The notes: a model not told the origin generated them from the letters alone. 64,000 nt of DNA from Butyrivibrio hungatei DSM 14810 (GCF_900143205.1 NZ_FRDH01000004.1:213319-277318); one strand, 5' to 3'; positions 52,531 to 63,760 are shown, numbered from the stretch's first letter. Numbers and translations: made by a program.

Positions 52531-52546
52531 TATTTTGGGGTAAAAA

Positions 52547-54142
52547 ATGTATAGAGTAATGCTTGCGGATGACGAAGGAATCGTTATCGATTCCATGAAG
52601 TTCATCATTGAAAAGGAATTTGGCAGTAAATGTACTGTAGAGTATGCCAAAACTGGAAGACAGGTTATTGAGCTTGCAGAACACTTCAGGCCGGATATTG
52701 CTGTTATCGATATCCATATGCCTGGTATCAACGGAATTGATGCCATCAGAGAGATGAAGCAGTTTTGTACTAATACGGTCTTTATTGTTATGTCAGCTTA
52801 TGACAAGTTTGACTACGCCAAAGAGGCTATCAAGCTGGGGGTTATGGAATATATCACAAAACCCATGGACAGGATCAAGGTAGTAAACGTCCTTAAAAAG
52901 GCCATGGAGCAGATCGATTCTGATAGGGAGAAAAGAAGCAACGAGCTCCTTATCAAGGAAAAGCTTGAGACTGTTGAGCCTATCATTGAAAACGGACTTA
53001 TTTATGACATTCTTTTGCAGGAGCATTTTGAGGAGGATATAGACAGTTACAGGACTATCCTTGGCATCAAGGAAAACTATGGATATATGATGGCAATCGT
53101 CTGCGGCGATTCTCAGGAAGGTAACCGAATGACCAATGCCATCGGAAGTTCCGTCAAGGTTTCCGGCAAGTACCAGGAAATCCGTGAAGGGGTCAAGACC
53201 TTTTTTAACTGTAAGATCGGTAACGTAATGGCCAACAAGATTGCAGTACTGGTGCCGTGTTCCAAGGATAAACTCGAGTATAATGAGAGAACTGAGCTCA
53301 TTGACAGAGCAAGAGAGCTTGTAAGATACCTTAGGAAAAGAAATGATATCAGCTTCAGAGTTGGGATCGGAGGCATAAGGCCACTAAGAGAGCTTGGCGA
53401 TTCCTATAGAGATGCACTAAATGCTTTGATTGCAACAACTGGTTCTGTCGCCCACGTAGATGATCTTAATATCAACTGTGACTACGAAGAAGATTATCCA
53501 AAGGGACTTGAGAAACCTCTTTTTGAAGCAGTTTCCAAGGGCGACTTAAATGGAACTCAGGTCATTGCCGGCAAGTATGCTGACTGGATGTGCAAAAGGG
53601 CCAGAGACGGTGATCTTATGTCTATGAGACTTAAAGTTCTTGAGTTTGCTCTTTATGCTGAGCACATTGCGTACCAAAACGGTGGACAAACCTATCATTA
53701 TTCCAGTAGGAATAACTATCTTCCGGAGATAATGGCTCTTGAGACAACAGATGACATCAAGGACTGGTTTATTTGTAAACTTATTGAAGCCTGCAGAAAT
53801 GTTAGCAGCAAGAGAGAAGAGCGTTCAAATGACATCATCAAGACTGCCAAGAAATATATTGATGACCATTTTGACAAGGAAATATCTCTTGATGATGTAT
53901 CAAGGATAGTAAATATATCTCCTTATTATTTCAGCAAGATATTTAAGGAAGAAAGCGGACTTAACTTTATAGAGTATCTGACTAATATAAGGATAGACAA
54001 GGCCAAGAAGTTATTGGAAAGCTCTAACATGTCTATCAAGGAAATCTGTATTTCCTGCGGATATACTGATCCTAATTATTTCAGTAGGAGTTTTAAGAAG
54101 AATGTTGGGGTTACTCCAACTGAGTACAAGGATCAGCTGTAA
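52547..54142 (+). CDS. Response regulator with AraC-type output domain
   Basis: 531 residues. N-terminal receiver with acidic pocket (LADDEG), phosphoacceptor Asp in AVIDIHMPG and Lys in YITKPMD; a middle domain of ~280 residues; C-terminal AraC helix-turn-helix (ISLDDVSRIVNISPYYFSKI, FKEESGLNFIEYL, IKEICISCGYTDPNYFSRSF). It very likely activates the chvE-mmsA-mmsB genes downstream. Starts 16 bases after the kinase. Confidence 0.95.
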   Translation: MYRVMLADDEGIVIDSMKFIIEKEFGSKCTVEYAKTGRQVIELAEHFRPDIAVIDIHMPGINGIDAIREMKQFCTNTVFIVMSAYDKFDYAKEAIKLGVMEYITKPMDRIKVVNVLKKAMEQIDSDREKRSNELLIKEKLETVEPIIENGLIYDILLQEHFEEDIDSYRTILGIKENYGYMMAIVCGDSQEGNRMTNAIGSSVKVSGKYQEIREGVKTFFNCKIGNVMANKIAVLVPCSKDKLEYNERTELIDRARELVRYLRKRNDISFRVGIGGIRPLRELGDSYRDALNALIATTGSVAHVDDLNINCDYEEDYPKGLEKPLFEAVSKGDLNGTQVIAGKYADWMCKRARDGDLMSMRLKVLEFALYAEHIAYQNGGQTYHYSSRNNYLPEIMALETTDDIKDWFICKLIEACRNVSSKREERSNDIIKTAKKYIDDHFDKEISLDDVSRIVNISPYYFSKIFKEESGLNFIEYLTNIRIDKAKKLLESSNMSIKEICISCGYTDPNYFSRSFKKNVGVTPTEYKDQL

Positions 54143-54162
54143 TTGGGGATGGTAAAAAAGTT

Positions 54163-55206
54163 ATGGGGAAAAGGTTATTTGTTTTTTGTCTTTTGGTGAT
54201 GCTGACACTGACTGGCTGCTCAAAGGTAGGCACTGAGGAAAAGACTGGGGATAGTACTGAGAGCGACAAGGTCCAGATTGGCATATGTTTTGACTCCTTT
54301 GTTATTGAGAGATGGCAAAGAGACAGAGATGTATTTGTATCCACTGCAAAAGAGCTTGGGGCTGAGGTTAATGTGCAGAATGCTTACGGCGATGTGGAAA
54401 AACAGAGGAATCAGATCGATTATTTCATTAAGAAGGACATGGATGTCATAGTCATCATCAGTATTGACGGTGAGGCCATAAAGGATATGGTAAAAAAGGC
54501 TCAGGATGCAGGAATAAAGGTTGTTGCTTATGACAGGCCTATTCCAAATGCAGGAGCGGACCTCTATATCTCTTTTGACAATGAAAAAGTAGGAGAGATG
54601 ATGGGCCAGGCCATGGTGGACAACGGTCTTAGAAACGGCAAGGTCGTAATGATCTGCGGTTCTCTCACAGACCACAACGTTCCTATGGTAGAAGCGGGCT
54701 TTAGAAAGATAATGGCTGCAAATGGCAATCAGATCCTGGATGTGACATACTGTGATGGCTGGAGAGCAGAGCTTGCTGGGGATTATATCTATAATAATGT
54801 GGATAAAGTCACTGAGGCTGATGCAATAATGTGCGGAAATGATGATCTTGCCAGCAGAGTAGTGTATGCTCTTGCAGAGAAAAGAATGGCTGGAAAGAAG
54901 ATAGTAGTTGGACAGGACGCTGACCTTGAAGCCTGCCAGAGAATTGTTGAGGGTACACAGCTTATGACGGTGTACAAGCCTATCGAGAAGCTTGCTCAGA
55001 AGGCAGCAACAGCGGCAGTTGATCTTGCTCTTGGCAAAGAAATAGAGGGAGAGGATATATCTGATTATGACGATGGAAGTCAGATGGTTCCATACCTCAA
55101 GATACAGCCTATCAGCGTTACAGCAAGGAACATGGATGATGTTATTATAAATAGTGGTTTCCACCTTAAAGAAGATGTTTACCTAAATGTTCCCAGCAAA
55201 AAATAA
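54163..55206 (+). CDS. Sugar-binding lipoprotein
   Basis: 347 residues, lipoprotein signal ending LTGCSKV, then a ribose/xylose-type binding fold (QIGICFDSFVIERWQRDRDV, KVVAYDRPIPNAGADLYISF). A close relative of the ChvE-type protein downstream. Fourth gene of the sensor-kinase-regulator unit and before its terminator, so likely an extra extracellular sugar sensor for the kinase rather than the transporter's own binding protein. Confidence 0.9.
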   Translation: MGKRLFVFCLLVMLTLTGCSKVGTEEKTGDSTESDKVQIGICFDSFVIERWQRDRDVFVSTAKELGAEVNVQNAYGDVEKQRNQIDYFIKKDMDVIVIISIDGEAIKDMVKKAQDAGIKVVAYDRPIPNAGADLYISFDNEKVGEMMGQAMVDNGLRNGKVVMICGSLTDHNVPMVEAGFRKIMAANGNQILDVTYCDGWRAELAGDYIYNNVDKVTEADAIMCGNDDLASRVVYALAEKRMAGKKIVVGQDADLEACQRIVEGTQLMTVYKPIEKLAQKAATAAVDLALGKEIEGEDISDYDDGSQMVPYLKIQPISVTARNMDDVIINSGFHLKEDVYLNVPSKK

Positions 55207-55238
55207 ACATTTTAGTAAAATAGCATAAAATTAATATT

Positions 55239-55282
55239 AACGGTTGTGCGTGCAAAAAAATGCTAGCACAACCGTTTTTTTG
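55239..55282 (+). terminator. Terminator of the sugar-sensing operon
   Basis: AACGGTTGTGC pairs with GCACAACCGTT; seven Ts follow. Confidence 0.9.
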
Positions 55283-55409
55283 TTTATGACACTTATAAAA
55301 ATTTGCTATTCTTCGTAAATTATTCCTATTTTTTCTATGATAAATTGAATTCAGTAAAGAGCGGGACTAAGGTCCTGGAGTTCAAACCAAATTGTGGGAG
55401 GAAAAAGAA

Positions 55410-56564
55410 ATGAAGAAAAGAATTGTAAGTGCAATCCTTACAGCTGCTATGGCAGCATCTCTCATCGTAGGATGCGGCAGCACAGCTCCAGCTGAGACTC
55501 AGCCAGAGACAAAGACTGAAGAGACTACAGAAGCTCAGCCAGAAGAGAAGACAGAAGAGAAGGCAGAAGAGACAACTCAGGCTGGCGGCGGAAAAGTCGG
55601 CGTAGCAATGCCTACTAAGGATCTTCAGAGATGGAATCAGGACGGCGCAAACATGGAAGAGCAGCTCAAGGCAGCAGGCTATGAAGTTGATCTTCAGTAT
55701 GCATCAAACGATATCGCTACTCAGGTTTCTCAGATTGAGAACATGATCTCTTCAGGAGCACAGGTTCTTGTAATCGCATCTATCGATGGTGATTCACTTG
55801 GAACAGTTCTTGCTCAGGCTAAGGAAGCTGGTATTTCAGTTATCGCTTATGACCGTCTTATCATGAACTCAGACGCTGTTTCTTACTATGCTACATTCGA
55901 TAACGAGATGGTAGGTCAGAAGCAGGGCGAGTACATCAGAGATCAGCTTGATCTTGATAACGCTGCAGGTCCTTTCAACTTAGAAATCTTCACAGGTGAC
56001 CCTGGTGATAACAACGCTAGATTCTTCTATGGCGGTGCTATGAAGGTTCTTCAGAAGTACATCGACGAAGGCAAGCTTGTTGTTAAGTCTGGTCAGGTTG
56101 ACTTCGATAACGTTGCTACAGCTAACTGGTCAACAGAGAATGCTCAGTCAAGAATGGATGCAATCATCTCAGCTAACTATGCTGATGGAACAAAGATCGA
56201 TGCAGTTCTTTGCTCAAACGATTCAACAGCTCTTGGTGTTACAAACTCTCTTGAGGCTAACTACACAGGTGATTGGCCAATCATCACAGGTCAGGACTGT
56301 GACGTTGCTAACGTTAAGAACATGATCGCTGGCAAGCAGTCAATGTCAATCTTCAAGGATACTCGTGATCTTGCTAAGAAGACTGTAGAGATGGTAGATG
56401 CTATCATGAAGGGCTCAGAGGCTCCTGTAAATGATACAGAGACATATGATAACGGAACAGGTGTCATTCCTTCATACCTTTGCGAGCCTGTATTTGCAGA
56501 TGTTAACAACTACAAAGAGCTTCTTATTGAATCTGGATACTACACAGAGGATGACCTTAAGTAA
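55410..56564 (+). CDS. chvE: Multiple-monosaccharide ABC transporter, binding protein
   Basis: 384 residues, lipoprotein signal ending SLIVGCGS, then an acidic Glu/Thr/Pro linker and the ChvE/XylF fold (KVGVAMPTKDLQRWNQDGAN, QVLVIASIDGDSLGT, VIAYDRLIMNSDAVSYYATF). Captures monosaccharides such as xylose, galactose or arabinose outside the cell. Codon use is strongly biased to a few codons (ctt, tca, aca), as expected for high expression. GGGAGG precedes the ATG at 55410. A short hairpin at 56592-56610 separates it from the ATPase. Confidence 0.93.
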   Translation: MKKRIVSAILTAAMAASLIVGCGSTAPAETQPETKTEETTEAQPEEKTEEKAEETTQAGGGKVGVAMPTKDLQRWNQDGANMEEQLKAAGYEVDLQYASNDIATQVSQIENMISSGAQVLVIASIDGDSLGTVLAQAKEAGISVIAYDRLIMNSDAVSYYATFDNEMVGQKQGEYIRDQLDLDNAAGPFNLEIFTGDPGDNNARFFYGGAMKVLQKYIDEGKLVVKSGQVDFDNVATANWSTENAQSRMDAIISANYADGTKIDAVLCSNDSTALGVTNSLEANYTGDWPIITGQDCDVANVKNMIAGKQSMSIFKDTRDLAKKTVEMVDAIMKGSEAPVNDTETYDNGTGVIPSYLCEPVFADVNNYKELLIESGYYTEDDLK

Positions 56565-56591
56565 TAACTTATTTTTCCTAAATTGGACTAG

Positions 56592-56616
56592 GGCGGTCGT
56601 TTAGACCGCCTTATGT
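56592..56616 (+). terminator. Partial terminator between binding protein and ATPase
   Basis: GGCGGTC-GTTTA-GACCGCC followed by TTATGTT. A weak or leaky terminator or RNA-stabilising hairpin would explain higher output of the binding protein than of the membrane parts. Confidence 0.65.
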
Positions 56617-56661
56617 TCAGCCATAATACAGCTAAATTGCAAATAAGAAGGAGGGGCAAAG

Positions 56662-58215
56662 TTGAAAAAGATATTACTGGAAATGAAAAATATCACTAAG
56701 ACCTTCCCCGGTGTGAAAGCGTTAGATAATGTAAATCTTCAGGTAGAAGAAGGCGAGATACATGCGCTGGTTGGGGAAAACGGCGCTGGAAAATCCACTT
56801 TGATGAACGTACTTAGTGGTGTTTATCCGTATGGCTCCTATGAGGGTGACATTATATATGATGGAAAGGTATGTCAGTTCAATGCTATCAAGGATAGTGA
56901 GGAAAAGGGCATAGTCATAATACACCAGGAGTTGGCTCTGATTCCCTATATGACAATTGCTGAGAACATGTTTCTTGGTAATGAAAGAGGAAATAAGGTA
57001 AAGATCAATTGGGACGAGACAAATGTTCTTGCCCGTAAGTATTTGGACATTGTTGGACTTAAAGAAAGTACACAAACTTTGATTAAGGATATTGGTGTTG
57101 GTAAACAGCAGCTTGTTGAAATTGCAAAGGCTCTTTCAAAGGATGCTAATCTGCTTATTCTTGATGAGCCTACATCATCACTTAACGAGACAGACTCAAG
57201 AGCTTTACTTGATCTTTTGCTCAAACTTAAAAAAGAGAGAAATCTTACTTCTATTATTATTTCTCACAAGCTCAATGAGGTTTCATATGTAGCTGATAAG
57301 ATCACAGTTATCCGTGATGGTTCAACTATTGAGACCTTGACTAAGGGCGTTGATGACTTCTCTGAGAGCAGGATCATCAAGGGAATGGTAGGAAGAGAAC
57401 TTTCAGACAGATTCCCTAAGAGAGAAAGCCATGTTGGTGAGGTCAGCATGGAAGTAAAGAATTGGAATGTTTACCATCCTTTACATAAAGATAGAAAAGT
57501 AGTAGATGACGTTAACATCTATGTTAGAAAAGGAGAGGTACTTGGTATCTCCGGACTTATGGGAGCTGGTAGAACAGAGCTTGCCATGAGTATCTTCGGC
57601 AAGAGTTATGGAGAGAATATCTCTGGTGAAATCTATATAAATGGACAAAAGGTAAATTTAAATACAGTAAGCAGTGCTATCAAGCACGGACTTGCATATG
57701 TAACTGAAGACAGAAAGGGAAATGGTCTTATCCTATCAAATCCTATCAAGACTAATACCACACTTGCCAATCTGGAAGCAGTTAGTAGTAAGACAGTAAT
57801 CGACAAGCATAAAGAGTATTCGGTTGCTGTAGATTACAAGGATAAGTTAAAGACTAAGTGCCCAACTGTAGAACAGAACGTTGGAAACCTTAGTGGTGGA
57901 AATCAGCAGAAAGTTCTTTTAGCAAAGTGGATGTTTGCTGATCCTGAGATACTGATCCTTGATGAGCCTACAAGAGGTATCGACGTAGGTGCTAAGTATG
58001 AAATTTATTGCATTATCAACCAGCTGGTAGCAGAAGGAAAATCAGTAATCATGATTTCATCTGAGCTTCCTGAGATCCTGGGAATGTGTGACAGAATTTA
58101 CGTAATGAACGAAGGCAAAATGGTTGGGGAACTTGATGCTAAGGATGCCACACAGGAAAAGATCATGACTTATATTTTACAGTCAGCTGGAAACAAGGAG
58201 GAGAATCATGAATAA
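56662..58215 (+). CDS. mmsA: Multiple-monosaccharide ABC transporter, ATP-binding protein
   Basis: 517 residues, start TTG, seven bases after GGAGGGG. Two ATPase domains as in CUT2 sugar importers. Domain 1: [14 protein letters not shown] and [13 protein letters not shown]. Domain 2: a degenerate Walker A ([11 protein letters not shown]), [14 protein letters not shown] and [14 protein letters not shown]. Cytoplasmic motor for sugar uptake. Overlaps the permease gene by 8 bases. Confidence 0.95.
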   Translation: MKKILLEMKNITKTFPGVKALDNVNLQVEEGEIHALVGENGAGKSTLMNVLSGVYPYGSYEGDIIYDGKVCQFNAIKDSEEKGIVIIHQELALIPYMTIAENMFLGNERGNKVKINWDETNVLARKYLDIVGLKESTQTLIKDIGVGKQQLVEIAKALSKDANLLILDEPTSSLNETDSRALLDLLLKLKKERNLTSIIISHKLNEVSYVADKITVIRDGSTIETLTKGVDDFSESRIIKGMVGRELSDRFPKRESHVGEVSMEVKNWNVYHPLHKDRKVVDDVNIYVRKGEVLGISGLMGAGRTELAMSIFGKSYGENISGEIYINGQKVNLNTVSSAIKHGLAYVTEDRKGNGLILSNPIKTNTTLANLEAVSSKTVIDKHKEYSVAVDYKDKLKTKCPTVEQNVGNLSGGNQQKVLLAKWMFADPEILILDEPTRGIDVGAKYEIYCIINQLVAEGKSVIMISSELPEILGMCDRIYVMNEGKMVGELDAKDATQEKIMTYILQSAGNKEENHE

Positions 58216-59398
58216 AAATTCTGTATTAGGTTTTCTTAAAAAGAACACCATGATAATCGTACTTATCATAGTTGTGGCATTTTTCTCATGGAGAACAGGG
58301 GGAGCTATTCTTCTTCCTATGAATGTCAGTAACTTGATCTCACAGAACGCTTACGTATTCGTTCTTGCAACTGGTATGCTTTTGTGTATCTTGACCGGTG
58401 GTAACATCGATCTTTCAGTTGGATCAGTTGTATGTTTCGTAGGTGCTGTTGGAGCACTTCTCATGGTTAATTATGGCGTACCTGTTTGGGTAGCTATCAT
58501 TATCATGATTTGCATTGGAACACTCATCGGTGCATTCCAGGGCTTCTGGATCGCTTTCGTAAGAATACCACCTTTCATCGTAACACTTGCTGGTATGCTT
58601 GCATTTAGAGGACTTTCAAATGTAGCACTTAACGGTCTTACAGTTTCAATCAAGGACAAGACAAGCTTTGTAAACCTCTTTGGTGGTGGAGCTGACTGTT
58701 ATGTTCGTGATATCTTTGGAGGAACAAACCTTAACCTCACATGTCTCTTTGGTGGAATCCTTGCAGCATCAGTGCTTGTACTTCTTCAGATCCTTAGCCG
58801 CAGCAAAAAGAGAGCCAGCGGATATGATCTTGAGCCAATCTGGGCATTTGGAGCAAAGCTCGTTGCACTTGTAGCTATCATCTTAGCTTTCTCTTACAAG
58901 CTTGCTCAGCACAAAGGTATTCCTACAGTATTCATCTGGGTATTGGTAGTAGTAATCATTTATGGTTACATCACAAGCAATACAACAGTTGGTCGTTACT
59001 TCTATGCAGTAGGTGGTAACGAGAAGGCAACAAAGCTTTCTGGTATTGATACAAACAAGGTTTACTTCCTTGCTTACACAAATATGGGATTCCTCGCAGC
59101 ACTTGCAGGTATGATCACAATCGCCAGACTTACATCAGCTCAGCCAACATATGGTCAGAACTATGAGATGGACGCTATCGGATCTTGCTTCATCGGTGGA
59201 GCATCTGCTTACGGCGGAATCGGTACAGTTCCTGGAGTTATCGTTGGTGCGGTTCTCATGGGTGTTATCAACCTTGGTATGTCACTTATGGGCGTAGATG
59301 CCAACATGCAAAAGGTAGTAAAGGGTGCCGTTCTTCTTGCAGCCGTTATCTTCGATGTAGTATCAAAGCGTGGCGGTAAATTCGTAGTAAAGAACTAA
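58208..59398 (+). CDS. mmsB: Multiple-monosaccharide ABC transporter, permease
   Basis: 396 residues with ten or so membrane segments. CUT2 permease pattern: [20 protein letters not shown] and later [42 protein letters not shown]. Forms the channel with MmsA. Starts within the end of the ATPase gene, so the two are translationally coupled; a terminator follows. Confidence 0.95.
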   Translation: MNKNSVLGFLKKNTMIIVLIIVVAFFSWRTGGAILLPMNVSNLISQNAYVFVLATGMLLCILTGGNIDLSVGSVVCFVGAVGALLMVNYGVPVWVAIIIMICIGTLIGAFQGFWIAFVRIPPFIVTLAGMLAFRGLSNVALNGLTVSIKDKTSFVNLFGGGADCYVRDIFGGTNLNLTCLFGGILAASVLVLLQILSRSKKRASGYDLEPIWAFGAKLVALVAIILAFSYKLAQHKGIPTVFIWVLVVVIIYGYITSNTTVGRYFYAVGGNEKATKLSGIDTNKVYFLAYTNMGFLAALAGMITIARLTSAQPTYGQNYEMDAIGSCFIGGASAYGGIGTVPGVIVGAVLMGVINLGMSLMGVDANMQKVVKGAVLLAAVIFDVVSKRGGKFVVKN

Positions 59399-59429
59399 TA
59401 TTAAATTGTTAGAGGTTTAATAGAGGTTG

Positions 59430-59463
59430 AAGGCATGTCCCTTTTGGGGCATGCCTTTTTTGT
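59430..59463 (+). terminator. Terminator after the sugar transporter genes
   Basis: AAGGCATG and CC pair with GG and CATGCCTT, followed by TTTT. Confidence 0.88.
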
Positions 59464-59566
59464 GTGGGCGAAAGTGGACCTACCTTTTCTTATTTGCTTC
59501 TCCGTTGTAGAATAAAAGAGCTGTTATATTTATATAGAAGAAATGAAAAAAGAGAGGGCAATAATT

Positions 59567-61237
59567 ATGAAGTTTTCAGAGATGCCATATGAACGTGTGG
59601 ATATGGATGAAGTAAAGAGCTTTTTTGAAAAGCTTATAAATGATAGTAAGAATGCTAAAAGTGGTGAGGAGCAGTTTGAACTTCACAAGAAGTACTATAA
59701 GTTTGTTGCTGATATTCGTACTAATATCATTATTGCAAAGTTCCGTCATGACTGTGATACATCAGAAGAGTATTATGCCAAGGAAAATGACTATATTGAT
59801 GAGATCACACCTGTGATCGCTCAGCTCGATACTGAGTACAACAAGGTCCTTTTTGAATCTCCTTATAGAGATTACCTTGAGAGTAAGATCAGTAAGGTGG
59901 CTTTCAAGAACATTGAGCTTGCTAATAAGTCAATTGATGAGAAGATCCTCCCACTTATGCAGGAAGAGAATGCTCTTATCAGCAAGTATGACAAGATCAT
60001 TGCATCAGCCAAGATTCCTTTTGACGGAGAAGAGTATAATATCTCACTTCTTAGAAAGTTCCTTACAGACAAGGACAGAGACACCAGAAAGCGTGCATGG
60101 AAGGCATATTCCGAGTATTTCCAGTCTGTTACAGATGAGATCGATGAGATCTTTGATAAGCTTGTTAAGAACAGAACTAAACAGGCTAAAGAGCTTGGTT
60201 ATGACAATTTCGTTGAGCTTGGCTACAACAGAATGACCAGAAACGCCTACAGAAGAGCTGAGGTTGAGAACTTCAGAAAGCAGGTAAAAGAGTCTTTTGT
60301 TCCACTTGTATCTGAGATTCAGGAAAAGAGAAGAAAGCAGATTGGTGTAGATGAGCTTAAGTACTACGATAACGAAGTCTACTTTAATGATGGTAATCCT
60401 GCTCCAACAGGAACACCAGAAGAGATCTTAAGGGCTGGCCAGGAGATGTACAGAGAGCTTTCACCTGAGACGGCAGAGTTCTTTGACTTCATGACTGAAA
60501 ATGAGCTTTTTGATGTACTTGGCAGAAAGACCAAGAAGCAGGGCGGATATATGGACTTCCTTCCTAAATATAAAGCACCTATCATCTTTGCCAACTTTAA
60601 TGGTACCAGCGGAGACGTAGACGTTATCACTCATGAATGCGGACATGCATTCCAGGGCTATGTTACAAGAGACGATGAGATCAAGGAACACAACGATATC
60701 ACAATGGAGACAGCTGAGATCCATTCTATGTCAATGGAGTACTTCACATACGGCTGGATGGAAAAGTTCTTTGGCAAAAGAGCTGATGAATATAGAAAAA
60801 TGCATATGATGGATTCCATCACATTCGTTCCTTATGGATGTATGGTAGATGAGTTCCAGCATATTATCTATGACAAGCCTGAGCTTACACCAAAGCAGAG
60901 AAAAGAAGTATGGAAAGACCTTGAGAAGCAGTACAGACCATGGCTTGACTATGAAGATGATGCATTCTTCTCAGAAGGAGGCTTCTGGCAGAAACAGGGA
61001 CATATTTTCTGGAATCCTTTCTATTATATTGATTATGTACTTGCAAGTGTTGTTGCAATGCAGTTCAAGGTATGGATGGATAAAGATTACAAGGAAGCGT
61101 GGAAACATTATCTGGAATTATGTAAACTTTCTGCAAAAGACTTCTATGAAACTGAACTTGAAACGGTTGGTCTTAAAAGCCCATTTAAAGACGGAACTAT
61201 AGAAACGCTAGCGAGCGAAATGAAGGCTAAAATCTGA
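59567..61237 (+). CDS. M3-family oligoendopeptidase
   Basis: 556 residues from MKFSEMPYERVDMDEVKSFF. Zinc site ITHECGHAFQGY (HExxH) with the downstream Glu in NDITMETAEIHSMSMEYFTY, the M3 (thimet oligopeptidase/PepF) hallmarks. Cytoplasmic, no signal peptide; it trims short peptides. A peptide uptake system follows, which fits. GAGAGGG lies eight bases before the ATG at 59567; an ATG at 59543 is also possible. Confidence 0.94.
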   Translation: MKFSEMPYERVDMDEVKSFFEKLINDSKNAKSGEEQFELHKKYYKFVADIRTNIIIAKFRHDCDTSEEYYAKENDYIDEITPVIAQLDTEYNKVLFESPYRDYLESKISKVAFKNIELANKSIDEKILPLMQEENALISKYDKIIASAKIPFDGEEYNISLLRKFLTDKDRDTRKRAWKAYSEYFQSVTDEIDEIFDKLVKNRTKQAKELGYDNFVELGYNRMTRNAYRRAEVENFRKQVKESFVPLVSEIQEKRRKQIGVDELKYYDNEVYFNDGNPAPTGTPEEILRAGQEMYRELSPETAEFFDFMTENELFDVLGRKTKKQGGYMDFLPKYKAPIIFANFNGTSGDVDVITHECGHAFQGYVTRDDEIKEHNDITMETAEIHSMSMEYFTYGWMEKFFGKRADEYRKMHMMDSITFVPYGCMVDEFQHIIYDKPELTPKQRKEVWKDLEKQYRPWLDYEDDAFFSEGGFWQKQGHIFWNPFYYIDYVLASVVAMQFKVWMDKDYKEAWKHYLELCKLSAKDFYETELETVGLKSPFKDGTIETLASEMKAKI

Positions 61238-61427
61238 TAAAAAATACTTATCGCCAGTAATAAAATTTTTATTAAAAATATAGCTTGCAATTCTTGGTGT
61301 GGCGATTTAAAATGTTAAAGTATTGATGTAATTTAATTATTGTATACAAGTATTACTTGATCAGATTTAAGGATGCTATTTTTTATGTAAACAGAGAATA
61401 ACATCTTTATTATAAAGGAGGAGAACT

Positions 61428-63695
61428 ATGAAGAAGTACAAGAAGATCATCGCATTTCTTGCATCAGCTACTCTCGTAGCAGGTTCACTTGCAGGATGCG
61501 GCAACAAGACAACAGTTCCAACAACTTCAGACGACACACAGTCTTCATCAGATGCATCTGCTGCTGATAGCACAGAGTCAACTGGCGAGACAGCTACAGG
61601 TGTAGCAATCTCAACACTCATTGGTGTTGAAGAGGATACAACACCTGCTGCTGAAGGATACTCAGCTCTTTGGGATGCTGAGAGCTATCAGGCTGAGTCA
61701 TCAGAACTCTACAACAAGATTCTTGGTGAGTTCTACGAATCTTATCAGAAGGCTTTAGAAGCTGAAAACATTTCTGAAAGATATGCTCTTATGGCTGTAG
61801 CAGAAGCTAAGATGCTTGAATCTGGTATTTTCGTACCACTTACAACAAGAGGTGGTGTATACGCTATTTCAAGAAGAGCTCCTGGATCAACAACAACAAC
61901 TCTTTGGGGTAATGATGAATATCGTTATCACAATGCACTTGTAACAGAAGAACTCATCACAGCAGAAGACACTGCTGAACTTAGAGCTAAGCTTGCAGAA
62001 CTCAGAGGTACAGGTGAGTATCATGAGTGGGCTAAGAAGTATCTTACAGATAAGGGATACACACTTAAGGATAGCTACAATTATCCAAATACTTCAGATC
62101 CTGTAACTTGGGACGTACTTGCAACATCAAGTGCTACTGATACATCAGTACTTGTAAACCTCTATGATGGTCTTTATGAGTATGATGGCGAGAATGAACA
62201 GCAGCCAGCTCTTGCTGAGAGCTACACAGTATCTGATGACGGAAAGGTTTATACTTTCAAGATCAGACAGGGTGTTAAGTGGGTTGACTCACAGGGCAGA
62301 GAAGTTGATGAAGTTAAGGCTGATGACTTCGTTGCTGGTATGCAGCACATGATGGATGCTATGGGTGGTCTTGAGTACCTCGTTGATGGCGTTATCGAAG
62401 GTGCTACAGAGTACATCAATGGCGAGACAACAGATTTCTCAACAGTAGGTGTTAAGGCACTTGATGATTATACACTTGAGTACACACTTACAGATGATAT
62501 CCCATACTTCCCAACAATGATCAGCTATTCAGTATTTGCTCCTCTTTCAAGATCATACTATGAAGGACAGGGCGGACAGTTTGGTCAGGGCGCAAGCGCT
62601 GGTCAGTATGGTACAGATAAGGATCACATCGCTTACTGCGGACCATTCCTTATCACAAGCTACACAGAGAAGAACTCAATCGTATTCAAGGCTAATCCTT
62701 CATATTGGAATGCTGAGAATCAGGAGCTTAAGACTCTTACATACAACTATGAAGATCTTACAGATGCTACAAAGATCTATACAGATATCCTTGCTGGTAC
62801 TGTTGATGCTGCGAACCTTGATACAGCTCAGGTTGAGATGGCAAAGAAAGATGGAAACTTTGATAAGTATTGCTTCATCAGCACAACAGAAGGAACAACA
62901 TTCTGCGGTTGGCTTAACGTAAACCGTAAGGCATTTGCAAACTTCAACGATGCATCAAAGGCTGTTTCAGACAAGACTGTATATGATGCTCAGAGAACAG
63001 CACTTGCTATGCAGAACAGAGATTTCAGACTTGCTCTTTGCACATCTATCGACAGAGCTTCACACAACGCTCAGAGATTCGGCGAAGATGTTAAGTACAA
63101 CAACATGAGAAACTCATATACACCTGGTAACTTCGTATTCCTTGACGAGGATGTTACAATTGATATCAACGGAACTCCTACAACATTTGCAGCAGGAACA
63201 TACTTCGGTGAGATCGAGCAGGCTCAGATCACAGCTGATGGATTCCCTGTAACTGTATGGGATCCTACAAAGGAAGAGGGCGCTGGTTCATCTGATGGAT
63301 TTGATGGATGGTATAACCCAGAGTTCGCTAAGGAAGAAATCACAAAGGCTGCTGAGGCACTTAAGGAAGTTGGCGTAGAAGTAACAGCTGAGAACCCAGT
63401 ACAGATCGATCTTCCATACTTCTCAGGTTCAGAGGTTTATACAAACAGAGCTAATGTTCTTAAGCAGTCTGTAGAGTCAGCTACTGATGGACTCATCCAG
63501 GTTAACCTTGTACAGTGCGAGGCATCTGATGATTGGAGCTATGCTTCATACTATCCACAGACTGGTTCAGACTTTAATGCTGATATTTCAGATAACTCTG
63601 GTTGGGGTCCTGACTATGGTGATCCTTCAACATACCTCAACACAATTCTTCCTGATTATGCAGGATACATGACCAAGTGCATCGGTCTTTTCTAA
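61428..63695 (+). CDS. Oligopeptide-type ABC transporter, binding lipoprotein
   Basis: 755 residues with a lipoprotein signal ending GSLAGCGN and a Thr/Ser-rich linker. The binding domain is of the family 5 (OppA) type: VLVNLYDGLYEYDGENEQQP, ALAESYTVSDDGKVYTFKIR. It is longer than standard OppA (about 540), with an extra N-terminal part of ~150 residues before that domain. Strong codon bias suggests high expression. AAGGAGGAG precedes the ATG. Terminator and permease genes follow. Confidence 0.9.
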   Translation: MKKYKKIIAFLASATLVAGSLAGCGNKTTVPTTSDDTQSSSDASAADSTESTGETATGVAISTLIGVEEDTTPAAEGYSALWDAESYQAESSELYNKILGEFYESYQKALEAENISERYALMAVAEAKMLESGIFVPLTTRGGVYAISRRAPGSTTTTLWGNDEYRYHNALVTEELITAEDTAELRAKLAELRGTGEYHEWAKKYLTDKGYTLKDSYNYPNTSDPVTWDVLATSSATDTSVLVNLYDGLYEYDGENEQQPALAESYTVSDDGKVYTFKIRQGVKWVDSQGREVDEVKADDFVAGMQHMMDAMGGLEYLVDGVIEGATEYINGETTDFSTVGVKALDDYTLEYTLTDDIPYFPTMISYSVFAPLSRSYYEGQGGQFGQGASAGQYGTDKDHIAYCGPFLITSYTEKNSIVFKANPSYWNAENQELKTLTYNYEDLTDATKIYTDILAGTVDAANLDTAQVEMAKKDGNFDKYCFISTTEGTTFCGWLNVNRKAFANFNDASKAVSDKTVYDAQRTALAMQNRDFRLALCTSIDRASHNAQRFGEDVKYNNMRNSYTPGNFVFLDEDVTIDINGTPTTFAAGTYFGEIEQAQITADGFPVTVWDPTKEEGAGSSDGFDGWYNPEFAKEEITKAAEALKEVGVEVTAENPVQIDLPYFSGSEVYTNRANVLKQSVESATDGLIQVNLVQCEASDDWSYASYYPQTGSDFNADISDNSGWGPDYGDPSTYLNTILPDYAGYMTKCIGLF

Positions 63696-63724
63696 GATTT
63701 AATGTAATTCAGTCATTGAATTTG

Positions 63725-63760
63725 GGAGAGAGTGGGGTTATACCCACTTTCTCCATTTTG
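63725..63760 (+). terminator. Hairpin between binding protein and permease
   Basis: GGAGAGAGTGGG pairs with CCCACTTTCTCC around a short loop, followed by ATTTTG. Probably reduces read-through into the permease genes. Confidence 0.75.
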
